A DNA stretch of 22,857 nucleotides from JACKBJ01 sp964549495 (GTDB lineage Bacteria; Chloroflexota; Anaerolineae; Epilineales; Epilineaceae). Each line of letters begins with the position of its first letter. The stretch's first letter is position 1. Below are positions 22,827-22,857 of the stretch, piece by piece. Made by a program: the position numbers and the translations under genes. A model generated the notes under the pieces. The model ran no database searches. It worked only from the letters and a program-made list of their open reading frames with translations, and was not told where the DNA came from. Where the stretch lies: NCBI GenBank assembly GCA_964549495.1, contig CAZJWJ010000089.1:1-22857 (forward strand). Reading direction: 5' to 3'.

Positions 22827-22857
22827 TACGACATAAGACGTTCTGGAGGCGGGACTC

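Overview
The window is a GC-rich, gene-dense piece of bacterial chromosome. It looks like a member of the phylum Chloroflexota, possibly an Anaerolineae relative. This is inferred from protein style, not from a marker gene. The pointers are a membrane-anchored M23-type peptidase ending in a carboxypeptidase-like module plus dockerin, a small exported cohesin-like protein, a secreted propeller-like protein ending in an 'IFIPLL' tail, an adenosine kinase of the actinobacterial type, and a SAM-I riboswitch driving mtnA-adoK-metK. I see no insertion sequence, prophage, CRISPR array, tRNA or rRNA.

Layout. (1) 1-751: a C-rich tract and a TATAAT box lie immediately before a small membrane-anchored protein of unknown function. 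(2) 752-3082: a 5' leader and an EF-G-like GTPase of the FusA2 type. (3) 3143-8015, minus strand: information-processing genes in the transcription order S1-domain protein, ftsK/spoIIIE, yebC, ruvC. A near-consensus promoter (TTGACA, 17 bp, TCTAAT) precedes the S1 gene and a second candidate precedes yebC. (4) 8127-11710, minus strand: two overlapping genes for polytopic membrane proteins that resemble complex I/Mrp antiporter subunits but lack several proton-path lysines and have no other complex I gene beside them. (5) 11742-15781: a divergent pair for exported proteins, the peptidase-dockerin protein (minus) and a repeat propeller-like protein (plus). (6) 15747-19133, minus strand: mscS and the cohesin-like gene overlap by 4 nt and form one unit; gcvT and a GNAT acetyltransferase gene form another. 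(7) 19182-22801, plus strand: promoter, SAM-I riboswitch, intrinsic terminator, then mtnA-adoK-metK.

How they fit together. The last operon is one metabolic module. MetK makes SAM. AdoK removes the adenosine released when S-adenosylhomocysteine is recycled. MtnA recovers methylthioribose phosphate derived from SAM-dependent polyamine chemistry. The riboswitch shuts the set down when SAM is plentiful. GcvT supplies one-carbon units, although its glycine-cleavage partners are not in the window. RuvC, FtsK and YebC are chromosome-processing and regulatory functions. The cohesin-like and dockerin-bearing proteins are about 4 kb apart and could be partners on the cell surface, but this is a hypothesis.

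The promoters share a style: -10 boxes TATAAT, TACAAT or TATACT, several in the form TGCTAnnnT. In three cases the -10 box lies only 7-9 nt before the start codon, which suggests leaderless mRNAs.
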